In this document: positions 43,260-53,628 of the stretch, piece after piece
Position numbering within the stretch: the first letter of the stretch is position 1
How the letters are laid out: each line of letters begins with the position of its first letter
Origin: Spiroplasma sp. NBRC 100390
Lineage (GTDB): Bacteria > Bacillota_I > Bacilli_A > Mycoplasmatales > Mycoplasmataceae
NCBI RefSeq assembly: GCF_001886495.1
Contig: NZ_CP018022.1
Location: forward strand, 558,001 to 622,000
Length of the DNA stretch: 64,000 nt
Direction: 5' to 3'
Notes under the pieces: model-generated
The model's input: the letters and a program-made list of their open reading frames with translations, nothing else
Databases searched by the model: none
What the model was told of the DNA's origin: nothing
Position numbers and translations under genes: made by a program

Positions 43260-43754
43260 ATGTTAGGATATAAAAATATTTTAGTTGGTGTTGGAGCGAT
43301 TGCGTTGGCAACTACCCCAGCGTTAGTATTATCAAATTCGTCAAATATTCATAATAAATATAATAAGATTGAAAAAAATATTGGTCAAATTGAAAAACAG
43401 GTATTACAATACCAAACATTTTATCAAAACAGTAAATTAAATAATGCGTTAGCAAATGTTAAAAATTTAAAAGATGGTGTTAATGAATGAAATTATTATT
43501 TTGTTTATTCACACTTGTATTTAAATCATAGTTTAACATCAACTATTCAAAACGATTTAGGATCAGTTGGTGGTGTTGTTGCTGCCTTGTTGGGCGCTAT
43601 CCCTGAAATCGCCGCTGTTGCTGGAATTGTTGCCGCAATTTTAATTGCCCAATGATATATTTGAAATATTCCTTCATATGATCAAGGAAATGGTGTTGGA
43701 ATTAATTTAATTGGAATTCTTCCAAATGTCATAACATCAGTATGAGCACAATAA
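43260..43754 (+). CDS. small exported protein with Gly/Ala-rich hydrophobic helix (bacteriocin-like layout)
   Basis: 164 aa. Export signal (VGVGAIALATTPALVLS), a coiled-coil-prone segment (NKIEKNIGQIEKQVLQYQ), then a long hydrophobic helix GGVVAALLGAIPEIAAVAGIVAAILIAQWYIW and a C terminus GNGVGINLIGILPNV ending in Gln. The Gly/Ala helix followed by a G-x-GV-x-I...P...Q tail is seen in small Firmicute proteins of unknown function, some near bacteriocin genes. No immunity or transporter gene adjoins. Four TGA Trp. Possibly a pore-forming or surface-anchored peptide (inference). Confidence 0.7.
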
Positions 43755-43853
43755 TTATTTTATTAAAATAACAATTAACTCCATATGTATTATTTGCACT
43801 GCTACTAGTTTTATAATTAGTAGTTTTTATTTTTAATTTGTTTTGTAAAATAA

Positions 43854-43884
43854 AAAACTCAATTTTATTAATTGAGTTTTTTAT
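43854..43884. terminator. bidirectional terminator
   Basis: AAAAACTCAATT pairs with AATTGAGTTTTTT. A second dyad (CTACTAGTTT... AATTAGTAG) lies just upstream. Confidence 0.88.
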
Positions 43885-43892
43885 TATTGTAT

Positions 43893-44495
43893 TTAAAATG
43901 TTTTAACAACTTTTTGAATTTCTTCATCATATTGATCAATTAATTCATCAGGTGCTAATGCACTTGTTGGAGGTACTTTTGTTCCCGCAACTAAAATTGG
44001 TTTATTAACTGTTGCACCAACAAATTCTCATGTTCCTTTTAAATATTCGGTATGGTTTCCTCATGGATATCACCCAAAAGGCGCTCCTTGAGTTGTCAAA
44101 ATTTGAACTTTTAAATGTGGTAATAGTCCAATCGCATCTCCTTTTTTCGAATATTTATATGAAAATGTTTTATTAGCAACTAACACATGATCTAAATAAT
44201 TTTTCATTAGCCCCGAAACATTAAAGTTATTCATTGGACAAACAATAATAACCTTTTGAACTTCTTTTAATTGGTTAATATAAACATCGGTATCTTCGGC
44301 ATTAAAATAACTATCAAAGTTATCACGCGTTAATGTTTTTAAAGCCATTGCGGTATTATTTAAATCTAAATGAATAATTTCATCCTCGGCATTTAATGCT
44401 TGATAATGTTTAATAAAACGAGCTGCTAAAGCTTTTGAATATGATTTCTCATCAGGACTAACAGTTCCATAAATTACTAATACTTTATTTGACAT
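43893..44495 (-). CDS. azoR: FMN-dependent NADH-azoreductase
   Basis: 200 aa. Flavodoxin-like fold: LVIYGTVSPDEKSYSKALA at the N terminus, CPMNNFNVSGLMKNYLDHV near residue 93-111 (FMN contact PMxNFxxP-like), TTQGAPFGWYPWG near 134-146. Reduces quinones and azo compounds with NADH. AGAAAGG ribosome site. Three TGA Trp near the C terminus. Confidence 0.92.
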
Positions 44496-44562
44496 CGTTA
44501 TCTTTCCTTTCTGGTATTATTTTATCATAATTCAGGATTGGAAATAGTAAGGATTATCTTTT

Positions 44563-45780
44563 TTAGGTAAACCAAGATGATAATTGTTGATAATTTGGAT
44601 ATAATGGGTCATCTTCCCCGGGATTGATAATTGTCATGCCAGTAACATATTTATTAATAATCGTATTAAAAGTTTGAATTGTATTTGCATTTGGGGTCAT
44701 TTTTCCTAGTAAATAAATGTTTTTTAAAGTTGTATAAAACTTATTTCCATTAGTTAAAATAACTGAAAATTCACTATTTGCTGTTGTTGCTTCGCCATAT
44801 TCACGAAGTTTAACAAAATAATAATATGGGTTATTTTCATCATTTGGCGTTGAAGTCATCATTGTTTCAACCGCAGGACCATTAAATTGGTGACCAGGAT
44901 TGTTATTTTTTCAATTAACAACAGCTTGATTAATATCAGTTCAATCAGTTGTTGTTGCAGGTAATCCACTAGTATTTTTGTCAATTTTATCGACAATTGG
45001 ACCTATAATATCATTAACAACATCATTTTTATTACTATCAGAAAGTCCATTCAAAGCATTATCAATATTGTTAATAAAATCATCAGAATTAGAAATTGAA
45101 TCATTAATATCGTATAATGATGTATCATTTTTTAAAGTAATTGCCATTCAGAATCAGTATGTAATGGCATCACCAGATTTTTGGACTTGTCAAAATGGCA
45201 ATCAATTAAACATCTTATTAGTTGGACTATGACGAAATTGATTAGGATATTTATCAGCTTCATTTTGTGTTGCGTTGATCATTGTTGCAAAATCTTGGGA
45301 AAAATTATTTTTGTTGTAAAAAACATTTGTTGAAAGTAAGTTTGTTAAAAAATAACTAAAAATCATCATTGTGCAAAATCCAAAAACAGCACCAAAAAGA
45401 TAATTAATGGGACGATTAATTTGGACTTTTTTAAATTGCTTACGAAGAACTGGAACATAAACTGAAAGTAAAATTCCATTTGTTCCAATCATTCATGTTC
45501 CATATAAAATAATGATTGCTAACCAATTTGCTACAATAATAGAAGCACTTTGTAATTGGGGAATATTGTTAAGTAAAGGTTTAATAAGATTATTTAAACT
45601 ATTTGCTAAACTTGGAATAATTAATGGCGCAATAAAAAAGAGAATTATTAATAAAATGACATTTGCTCCCATAAAATATAAACTACCAAGGGTTTTAACT
45701 AAAAGACCAATTATTATACCAAGGATTAATAAGACAAAAATTATGACTTGTCATAACACAACGGGACCAATATTAATCAT
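44563..45780 (-). CDS. CvpA-like membrane protein with large extracellular C-terminal domain
   Basis: 405 aa with many TGA Trp. Four membrane helices in the first 190 residues (LWQVIIFVLLILGIIIGLL, LILLIILFFIAPLIIPSLA, and two later) arranged like CvpA, then a long soluble part (residues 200-405) containing an Asp/Asn-rich helix and NTIINKYVTGMTIINPG. CvpA assignment rests on helix pattern and Spiroplasma naming practice, so moderate. TTGGAGGAAGTG precedes the start. Role unknown. Confidence 0.72.
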
Positions 45781-45825
45781 CACTTCCTCCAACTTGTTTA
45801 TTAATTAAATTATACTATGAATTTT

Positions 45826-45868
45826 TAACAAAAAAAGAAATCTTATTTTTAAGATAAGATTTTTTTAA
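45826..45868 (-). terminator. terminator of the GH18 gene
   Basis: AAATCTTAT pairs with ATAAGATTT around AAAGATAAGA-type loop; T7 follows on the minus strand. Overlaps the stop codon. Confidence 0.85.
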
Positions 45869-48788
45869 TTTTGTTTCTAAATGGATCACGAGCTGGTTGT
45901 TTAACTCACGCTTGTCAGTCGCCACTAAAAGCACGCATAAAGTCTCATTCACGAAGATAATTTAAACCATGTGAAGTAATTGTTTTGGCACTTGGTTGTT
46001 GGCCAAGAAATCCTTTATCATCATTAACTGATCACATACTAATAAATGCTAAGTTTTCTGCATGTGCTCAATTATAAAGTTCTTTGGCATCTTCTAATGT
46101 GAAAACTCCTTCAACAGTATCATTAACACCAATCATTGGAGTTATTCCTAAAAAACGGTTTAATGTTTTATTATTAATGTTAACATCATATACTTTATTA
46201 ATAATTTCTTTTAAATTACGACGAGTACTTATTGTTGCTGCTTTTGCTAAGTCAAAATTTGTTTGACCACGGTTACGAGCTTGGTTATAAATTCCATCAC
46301 CATAATCCATTGCCATAATGTTAATTATTGGTAAATCATCATGACTTAAACCTTGTTTTTTATATTCTTCAATAAATATTTTTACTAATTTTCTACAAAT
46401 GTCAGTTAAACCATCTGGCATAACTGGTAAAGTTAAAGAAAAAGTTCATTTACGGTTTTGTTTTTTCATAAAAGCTAATGTTTTCGCTAATAAACGATTT
46501 TCTTTTAATGTAAATTGAGCAGACCTTTCAATATCAAAATCTAATGACATTGGCATTGCTTGTCGTGCTTTAATAGGGTCACGATACCCTCCTGCTAAAG
46601 TTGCTAAGTTTTGATTAAACATCGCAAACTTTTCAGCTAAAACATGAACAGCAGTTTCCATATTAGATTCATTTTTATGATAATACTGGTTATAAGCTGC
46701 ATTCCAGGCATTTTCGGCTGGATTATGTCCAGTTGATAACCCGCCATATGAAACACGTAATTTATCAAAAGTGTTATGTTTATTTAAGGGATCTAATACT
46801 TTTTGTTTTAATTGATTTTGTTCTCAGTATTCATAACCATCATTACCAGTTTCAATTCCAGCAATTGAGAAATCTAAATAATTGCTATGATTTTTAACTT
46901 GTTGCACAAATGACAGCGTTAGAGCTTCAAAATTATTAACTTTATTATTAAAATTAGGAACATTTTGTTGAGTATAATCAGGAGTTTGTTTACCATTAAT
47001 TATTCCGTCAAGATCATTTCCCTCTCATAATCCATTATCAATGTATGGTGTAAAGTAAGTTGAACTTATTTCATTTGTTTTCGTTGTAACATGATTAGCA
47101 GTTGTTCCATTTAAACGGTTTGGATTAGCTTGATCTCATGAAAAATAACGGTTTTTTCTTGCACGTCAGAATTCTTTTGGATCAATTGTAATGTCTTCAC
47201 CCCCACTTCAATTATCTGAAGGATTAGTATATTGGTCTAAATCCTTATTATTTAAAATAATATGATGATAATCTAAGGCTCCTTTTAATTGTAAAATTTG
47301 ATTTTTATCAGTTGGTTCCACGGGTGCTATTGTTTGCTGTCCACTCAAAATTTTTGAATAAGTAAAAGATTCATATCCTGTTCCTGAACGAATATTTTGA
47401 TCTAAAGGATTTTGATCAGCATTTCCTGCTTCATTTGCTTGAAAATGCGATGGAAAGTCACGAGAAAGATAGAACATTGACATATCCGCCATTCCTTTTG
47501 CTTCGGCATATTTACGGATTTCAATAGCATCTTTAGCATCAAATTTATATTGTGGCAGTTCTGCTCGGGTTCCAATCCATGGTGTTACTCCCATTCGATT
47601 GTAAATTAACTGATCATTTTGGGTTGCTATATTTTCTGTTGAAAAGATATTTAACATTCCTTTTCAAGTTTTATGTGTTGCTTCAATGGCATTTTTTAAA
47701 GCAGGAACTTCTCAACGATCATTAATCGTGTTATCATTGGGTTGTAAATATGCGGAAACTAGGTTTAAGGTAAAGTTAAGTCCTAAAAAACGAGTAAATT
47801 CATATAATGGGTAAACATCACTCCCAACTTGTTTTTTAGAACCATTATATGGGGTATTAACTGGGGTTGGAATCACTAAGCCATCATTTCCAGTAATAAT
47901 TGATAAACGAATGCGATAGGTTTGGTCTTGTTCAAGCAATATTTTTAATGCTCCCGCTAAAAGTTTAGTTGCTTCGGCATATTCACTATTAATGCGATTA
48001 TATGGTGCAGCAAAATAAAAATCAAATGATTTTGTTTGATATTTGTTTGTAATTTCTCTAAAAGCATTAGCTAAATCAAGTTCAGTATAATTATTTAAAT
48101 AAGCGGTATGTCAAAATGAATTAGCAAATGGTCCAAAAGAAATGGTAATATCTTCTTGTAAATTAAGACCATTTTGTTGTCATTTATCTAATCGATCTTG
48201 ATATCATTTTCCTGATTGATTAGTATCATGGACAGGAGTTGCATTTCAAGCAGGAGCTAATTCTGGTGAACTACTATCGTTTTGCATAAATCCTAACACA
48301 AATTTAGAGGCAATTCCCTTGTTCTTAAAATGAGCTAAATCATTATAAATGATTTGTTCGCCATTTCGTTTTTTTATTGATGCTAATGCTTCCTTTCAAT
48401 ATGCGCCATTAACTCCTTTATCTTTTAGTAAGTATTCAACATTATCTTCGACAATTCCAATGTCAACATAAGGTTTATATTCTAACTTGCGAATATTATT
48501 ATCCAAGATTTTTTTTGCTAAAGTTGATTTAAGAACTTTTGTTGGATTTGGTATAGTATATTCATATGCTTTTTTGTTCATTAATGATTCAATTTGTTTG
48601 GCATTTAATTTTGAAAAATCATTATGAATAATTGAGTCACTATTGTTTAAACGTGATCAATATTTTTTATGAAAAATATTTTCTTTTAAATTGTCTGATG
48701 TTTTCTTTGTTTGTTTGCAAGCAACAACGGAACTCACGGAACCACTTAAAATGCTGATGCAACCTAAAACATACAATATTTTTTTCAT
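45849..48788 (-). CDS. tandem GH18 chitinase-like lipoprotein
   Basis: 979 aa. Lipobox SSVVAC near Cys26. Two homologous GH18-type halves: half 1 begins YKPYVDIGIVED (about residue 105) and half 2 FTPYIDNGLWEG (about residue 605). Each ends with matching segments, GVTPWIGTRAELP and GITPMIGVNDTVE, then AKGMADMSMFYLSRD and AENLAFISMWSVNDD. Half 2 keeps the catalytic DxDxE (DFDIE, Glu754); at the corresponding place half 1 has SFDFYFA without the Glu, so it is probably a binding or structural copy. Likely a membrane-anchored exochitinase-type or chito-oligosaccharide enzyme acting outside the cell. Monocistronic. Confidence 0.85.
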
Positions 48789-48923
48789 TGCCTTTCTTCC
48801 TTTCAATTTAATTTTATTATTCAGTAAAAGTTCTTTATCATATCATTAGCTTTTTCCAATTCTATTTTATCATAACATTTCTAAAATGATAGTAAAAAAT
48901 CAAGATGATTGTTCTAGCATTTT

Positions 48924-48970
48924 AAAATAAAAGTTTGAACCTTTGTTATTAAGTTCAAACTTTTATTTTA
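48924..48970 (-). terminator. rho-independent terminator
   Basis: AAAATAAAAGTTTGAAC pairs with GTTCAAACTTTTATTTT (17 bp), 12-nt loop, overlapping the stop codon of the minus-strand gene. Confidence 0.92.
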
Positions 48971-49904
48971 AAATATTTTGTTTTTTGATTGATTGATATT
49001 TCATTTGTTTTTGGCTAATTTTATTTTGAGTAAAATAGAAACCAAAATAGAAACCAGTAGTAATTATAATAAAAACTCCATATATTATGATTGTTTGGGC
49101 TACCATTGGTAGTTTTCCATTTGTATAACTTGCTTTTGGATGTGTAAATTCCATAAAATCATATGGGAAATAACCAGAAAAGGACATATCAGGCATTGGT
49201 TTTCAACTATGGGTTGCTTTTAAAATATAACCAAAAATAGTGAAAAATAAAAAATATCCTAAAATAGTTGCTAAACTATATCCCCATCAACGTAACATTG
49301 TTTCTTTATGATAAACTAAATTATGATGTTGATAGCAAGCAAAGTAATAAATAACTCCTAATAGTGGTACTAGTGAATGTTGTAAAAACATACTCATTCA
49401 TTGGACTGGTAATCATGTTTTAAAATCACCGGTAATTGGCAACGAAATATTATAAAATAATAAGGTAAAAGAAATGACAATCATTGTTAATAACCCAACA
49501 TTACTATTATCATATCGTCCTTGGCCTTCTTTTAAAGTATTAAAAGCAGAATTAAGGAAAAAAGCACCAAAAATAAAAGTTGAGTATGAAGTGTATAATG
49601 TTAAATTACGAAAAACAACCATGCATCCAACACTAAGGTCTGATCAACTTTGTAATTCTCTTAATGTTGTGTCATATTTTCGTGATCAATTATTGGGAAA
49701 AATACCATGATGTTTAAACCATAACGTTGATGTTAAACTAACAGTAGTAAAAATAATAACGGAAATAATTGGTAAAATACCAATTATTAGTTTAAATCAA
49801 AATTTTCAATTTTTGATTAATAGTTTAATATTGGTTTTGATAATTCAAGATTCTTTTTCATTATTTAATTTTTTAATATTTTTTCTTTTTAATATATCGT
49901 TCAT
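48963..49904 (-). CDS. multi-pass membrane protein, Pr6Pr-like
   Basis: 313 aa with about seven helices. WSDLSVGCMVVFRNLTLY, the helix ISFTLLFYNISLPITGDFKTW, QHSLVPLLGVIYYF and the short motif FPYDFMEF match the sequence order of the Pr6Pr/FAR-17a-AIG1-like membrane proteins (YN-x-LP, H-x2-P, YPY-x-F-D/E). Several TGA Trp. Function in mollicutes not known. Ends in a strong terminator. Confidence 0.75.
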
Positions 49905-50023
49905 TGTTATTCCCTTATTAATTTAATGTCTATAAAACATTATATCTTTTTTCTTTTAAAAAACAAGGGGCATGTATATGGCGCTTTGTAAAGATATACT
50001 ATAATATAGACATTAATGCATTT

Positions 50024-50062
50024 AAAAAGAGTTAAATTATATATAATTTAACTCTTTATCTT
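50024..50062 (-). terminator. rho-independent terminator of the coiled-coil gene
   Basis: AAAGAGTTAAATTATA is the left half of a perfect palindrome ending TTTAACTCTTT; T5 follows on the minus strand. Confidence 0.88.
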
Positions 50063-50104
50063 TTGTATTAAATTTATTATTTATAAGCAAGTTAATGTCA
50101 AGTT

Positions 50105-50131
50105 GTTATTATATTATATTATATTATATTA
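50105..50131. repeat. pentanucleotide tandem repeat
   Basis: Four to five copies of ATATT (TAATA on the minus strand) begin at the stop codon of the coiled-coil gene. Confidence 0.8.
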
Positions 50132-51718
50132 TCCTTTATATTGTCAAAGTTCTGATAATAATCCCGCTGCCATATTATCGTTAGTTTTTGATATTCCTTG
50201 CCCTTTATCATCCGTTAACATAATTACTGTTGTATCATTAATATTGTTTACAAATGGAATTAACTTTTTACCAATTGCGCCAGCAGTTCGTTCATTAATA
50301 AAGTATAATTTTGCATTATTTCCTGCATCATTACGTTTAATGGTTAAGACAAAAAAATTATCATTAAAAGTATGTTTATGTTTACCAACGTTACCTGGTG
50401 TTACACCCGTTAGATGTCCTTCTACCAATGTATGTCCTTCCGGAATATCGACTTTAACTCATCCTTCCGGCATTTTAGAACCAACTGGCATTCATTTATA
50501 TTCACCAATAATTCATTTTTCTTTATTTAATTTACTTTCTAAATCAGTTAGTTTTTGGTCAACATCAGTTTTAGATTCTTTTATTGCATCAGCGATTTGT
50601 TCTGCAGTTTTGTTTTCTAAACCAGTTAGTTTTTCATCGGTATTTTTTTCTGAAGCTACAACAGCATCTGTGATTTTTTGGTCAGTATTGCTTTCTAAAT
50701 CAGTTAGTTTTTGGTTAGTATTATCTTCTAAAAGTTTTAGTTTTTCATCAGTACTATTTGATAAACCAGTTAGTTTTTCATCAATATTTTTTTCTGAGAC
50801 TATAATAGCATCAGTAATTTTTTGGTCAACATTGGCATTAGCTTCGGTTATTGCATCAGCGATTTGTTCTGCAGTTTTGTTTTCTAAACCAGTTAGTTTT
50901 TTATCGGTATTTTTTTCTGAAGCTGCAACAGCATCTGTGATTTTTTGATCAGTATTGCTTTCTAAATCAGTTAGTTTTTGGTTAGTATTATCTTCTAAAA
51001 GTTTTAGTTTTTCATCAGTACTATTTGATAAACCAGTTAGTTTTTCATCAATATTTTTTTCTGAGACTATAATAGCATCAGTAATTTTTTGGTCAACATT
51101 GGCATTAGATTCGGTTATTGCATCAGCGATTTGTTCTGCAGTTTTGTTTTCTAAACCAGTTAGTTTTTCATCGGTATTTTTTTCTGAAGTTGCAACAGCA
51201 TCTGTGATTTTTTGATCAGTATTGCTTTCTAAATCAGTTAGTTTTTGGTTAGTATTATCTTCTAAAAGTTTTAGTTTTTCATCAGTACTATTTGATAAAC
51301 CAGTTAGTTTTTCATCAATATTTTTTTCTGAGACTATAATAGCATCAGTAATTTTTTGGTCAACATTGGCATTAGCTTCGGTTATTGCATCAGCGATTTG
51401 TTCTGCAGTTTTGTTTTCTAAACCAGTTAGTTTTTCATTGGTATTTTTTTCTGAAGCTACAACAGCATCTGTGATTTTTTGGTCAGTATTGCTTTCTAAA
51501 TCAGTTAGTTTTTGGTTAGTATTATCTTCTAAAAGTTTTAGTTTTTCATCAGTACTATTTGATAAACCAGTTAGTTTTTCATCAATATTTTTTTCTGAGA
51601 CTGTAATAGCATCAGCAATTTGTTCTGCAGTTTTACCTTCTAAAGCATTGATTTTATTATCAGTATTATTTTCTAATTCTTTGAATTTTTCTTCAAGATC
51701 ACTTAATGGTAATTCCAT
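50129..51718 (-). CDS. coiled-coil repeat protein with tail-fibre-like C-terminal domain
   Basis: 529 aa. Residues about 40-395 contain four copies of an 89-residue repeat (267 bp). Each is built from 11- and 15-residue blocks (TDEKLKLLEDN, TNQKLTDLESN, TDQKITDAVVASEKN...; 4x11 + 3x15 = 89), the hendecad/pentadecad pattern of long straight coiled coils. Residues about 400-529 form a Gly-rich head (MPVGSKMPEGWVKVDIPEG, GKHKHTFNDNFF), like phage tail-fibre and collar adhesins. No export signal. Start at 51718 with AAAGGCAGGAA upstream. Followed by a TAATA pentanucleotide run. The repeats have diverged little, a sign of recent expansion. Confidence 0.82.
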
Positions 51719-51992
51719 AATTTTGTTCCTGCCTTTCTTTTGAATCATTTTTACTAATTAAACCAACTTAATATTTTTAACTTACTTAATAAAATATAAA
51801 AACATAATTAAATATTAAATTTAATTTTATTAACAAATTTAATTTCAAAAATTTTATCTAGTATCTTAATTTTATTAAGAAATAATGATATGTAGACATA
51901 TGGGTTATTAAAGTTTAATTATTAATATATTATATTTACAATTTAGAAAAAATAAGAAATTAATTTTTTTGTTAATTTATTAAACAATTTTA

Positions 51993-52089
51993 AAATTATG
52001 TTTTTAATATAAATCGATGTAAATTAATATTAATCAATATCATCGATTTTAATTGATATAAATGATCATGACATCAAGTCTATATCAAT
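51993..52089 (-). repeat. 97-bp direct repeat, copy 1, upstream of the coiled-coil gene
   Basis: Identical to 52718-52814 except at one position (T/C in GATCATGACATC). Contains two dyads: ATCGATG/CATCGAT and TTGATATA/TATATCAA. Located 275 bp upstream of the start at 51718. Confidence 0.92.
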
Positions 52090-52130
52090 TCAGACTTTTA
52101 TATTTTCATTATATATCAAAAATTAATAAA

Positions 52131-52182
52131 AAACCATTTTTATTTAATTATTTTTAAAAATAAAATAATTAAATAAAAATGG
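52131..52182 (-). terminator. terminator of the HNH-like gene
   Basis: CCATTTTTATTTAATTATTT pairs perfectly with its complement at 52161-52181; T6 follows on the minus strand. Confidence 0.92.
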
Positions 52183-52226
52183 ACTTGTTAATCTTTTTAA
52201 TAAATATTTAATTAAAAAATTTTAAA

Positions 52227-52517
52227 TTATTTCTTATTGCAACACCATGGGTGAGCTGGCTGTAGATTTTCTAATGTATTATTCGTAAAATTAGTATCAA
52301 TATAATCAACTACTCAGGAATAATCTTTATTTGGTTGAATATCTTGATATTGAGCCTTTAGCATTAATTGCCCACAATATTTACATGGTGCTTCTTGAAA
52401 AAGATCATATTTACTATAATCTTTATGTTCAAAATACTTTTGAACTTTATTCATTGCATATGATTTTCAAATTGAATTTCTTTCATATCGTCCTCATTTG
52501 TGATTATTTTCTTTCAT
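52227..52517 (-). CDS. small HNH-endonuclease-like protein
   Basis: 96 aa, TGA Trp four times. PCKYCG (residues 43-48) and the end NTLENLQPAHPWCCNKK resemble an HNH nuclease: Cys-x2-Cys zinc pair, N-L-Q segment, second zinc pair. At the usual catalytic Asp-His the protein has VVDYI, i.e. Tyr for His, so nuclease activity is doubtful. It could be a zinc-fold DNA-binding protein or a decayed nuclease. Strong GGAGG ribosome site, own terminator. Flanked on its upstream side by the second copy of the 97-bp repeat. Confidence 0.75.
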
Positions 52518-52717
52518 AAAAACCTCCATAGTTTTTTTCTTTTTAAAAATGTTGTTAATTTTTATTACTCAAGTTTCTTCAAAGAAATATGGAAACATGA
52601 TTTTTAAATCTAAATTTTTTATAAATATAATTAATCTTTGATTGTATTTTAGATTTAAAGTAATTAAATTAATAATTAAATATAAACACCTTGATTTTAA
52701 TTATTAATTTGTTATTT
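52518..52717. other. gene-free region upstream of the HNH-like gene
   Basis: Contains an AAATCTAAA/TTTAGATTT dyad at about 52607-52656 and no open frame. Confidence 0.5.
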
Positions 52718-52814
52718 AAATTATGTTTTTAATATAAATCGATGTAAATTAATATTAATCAATATCATCGATTTTAATTGATATAAATGATCACGACATC
52801 AAGTCTATATCAAT
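52718..52814 (-). repeat. 97-bp direct repeat, copy 2, upstream of the HNH-like gene
   Basis: Second copy of the element at 51993-52089 with one substitution, 201 bp upstream of the start at 52517. Same orientation relative to the downstream gene as copy 1. Confidence 0.92.
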
Positions 52815-53447
52815 CTAAATTTCATTCTTATTATATAACAAAAATAAAAAAACAATCTAGATAAGTAAAATTTTTATATTAATTCTACTTAAGATATTTG
52901 ATTTTATGCAGTTGGAAAATTTAAGATATACAACTTTATAAATATTATTAACTAAAAAACTGCTCCTTCGTTTTTTTATTATAAAATATCAGCAAAAAGA
53001 AAAAAACAATTTTAAGTAAACTTTAACTAAATATTTAGGCACAAGTAAAAGATTCTTTCTATCAGATTATTTTTTTGTAAATAAAAATAGTTAAAACTAT
53101 AAGGATCTCTAATTCTTATTTATCAATTTATTATATCATAAATTTAACATATATTTTATCTTCACAAGAGCTATTATTTTGTTACTGTGGTTCTAAATAT
53201 TTTTGTTTTCTCAATATAATTATTTTTCATATAAAATTACTTTTTGAATTGTTTTAACTTTTTTTCTTCTTAACAATCCAACCCCCCTACCAAACTTAAT
53301 GTCATTTGAAAAATAAAAAAAATACTAATTTTCATCAGTAATTTCTGTGGTATCTTTAATTGTCTAATTGTTATTTAATTTAGTACGGTAATATTTAATT
53401 TTATTTTTAAATTAGAATAAAATGGTTGTATATTATAGTTAGTTTAA
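52815..53447. other. 633-bp gene-free, probably decayed region
   Basis: AT-rich with no usable frame on either strand. At 53266-53316 lies a second copy of the G-rich leader that precedes the papain-like peptidase, so a homologous gene may once have followed on the minus strand. Confidence 0.5.
53266..53316 (-). repeat. G-rich leader relic, copy 2
   Basis: Minus strand GGTAGGGGGGTTGGATTG, then TTAAGAAG, closely matching the leader at 37795-37855. No start codon with an open frame follows. Confidence 0.6.
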
Positions 53448-53495
53448 TAAAGTGAAGGGAAATTTAGTAAACTAAATTTCCCTTCACTTTATTTT
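53448..53495. terminator. strong bidirectional terminator
   Basis: AAAGTGAAGGGAAATTTAG pairs with CTAAATTTCCCTTCACTTT, 4-nt loop; T/A rich flanks on both strands. The stop of the small membrane ORF lies in it. Confidence 0.92.
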
Positions 53496-53628
53496 TGTAT
53501 TTTTTAAGGTCCCAGTAGTTCTTCTTGATAATATGTAACATTAATATTACAGCGAAAATGCTAAGAATAATAATAGTAAAAAAAGTAAAAAGATTAGTTA
53601 AAATTGTAAGAGTGATTTTTGATAACAT
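53464..53628 (-). CDS. small single-helix membrane protein
   Basis: 54 aa from an ATG that overlaps the end of the upstream zinc-ribbon frame: MLSKITLTILTN, helix FTFFTIIILSIFAVILMLHII, and a basic tail KKNYWDLKKYKNKVKG. It contains a TGG Trp. No ribosome site of its own was seen, so coupling to the upstream frame would be needed. Small size keeps confidence modest; no family recognised. Confidence 0.5.
   Translation of the reverse strand: MLSKITLTILTNLFTFFTIIILSIFAVILMLHIIKKNYWDLKKYKNKVKGNLVY

Noticed and set aside
50103-51743. Long open frames on the plus strand opposite the coiled-coil gene, rich in Ser/Phe repeats
   Set aside because: They mirror the 267-bp repeats of the minus-strand gene, have no ribosome site and encode an implausible composition.
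50129-52814. A prophage
   Set aside because: Apart from a fibre-like protein and an HNH-like protein there are no capsid, terminase, portal, integrase or lysis genes.
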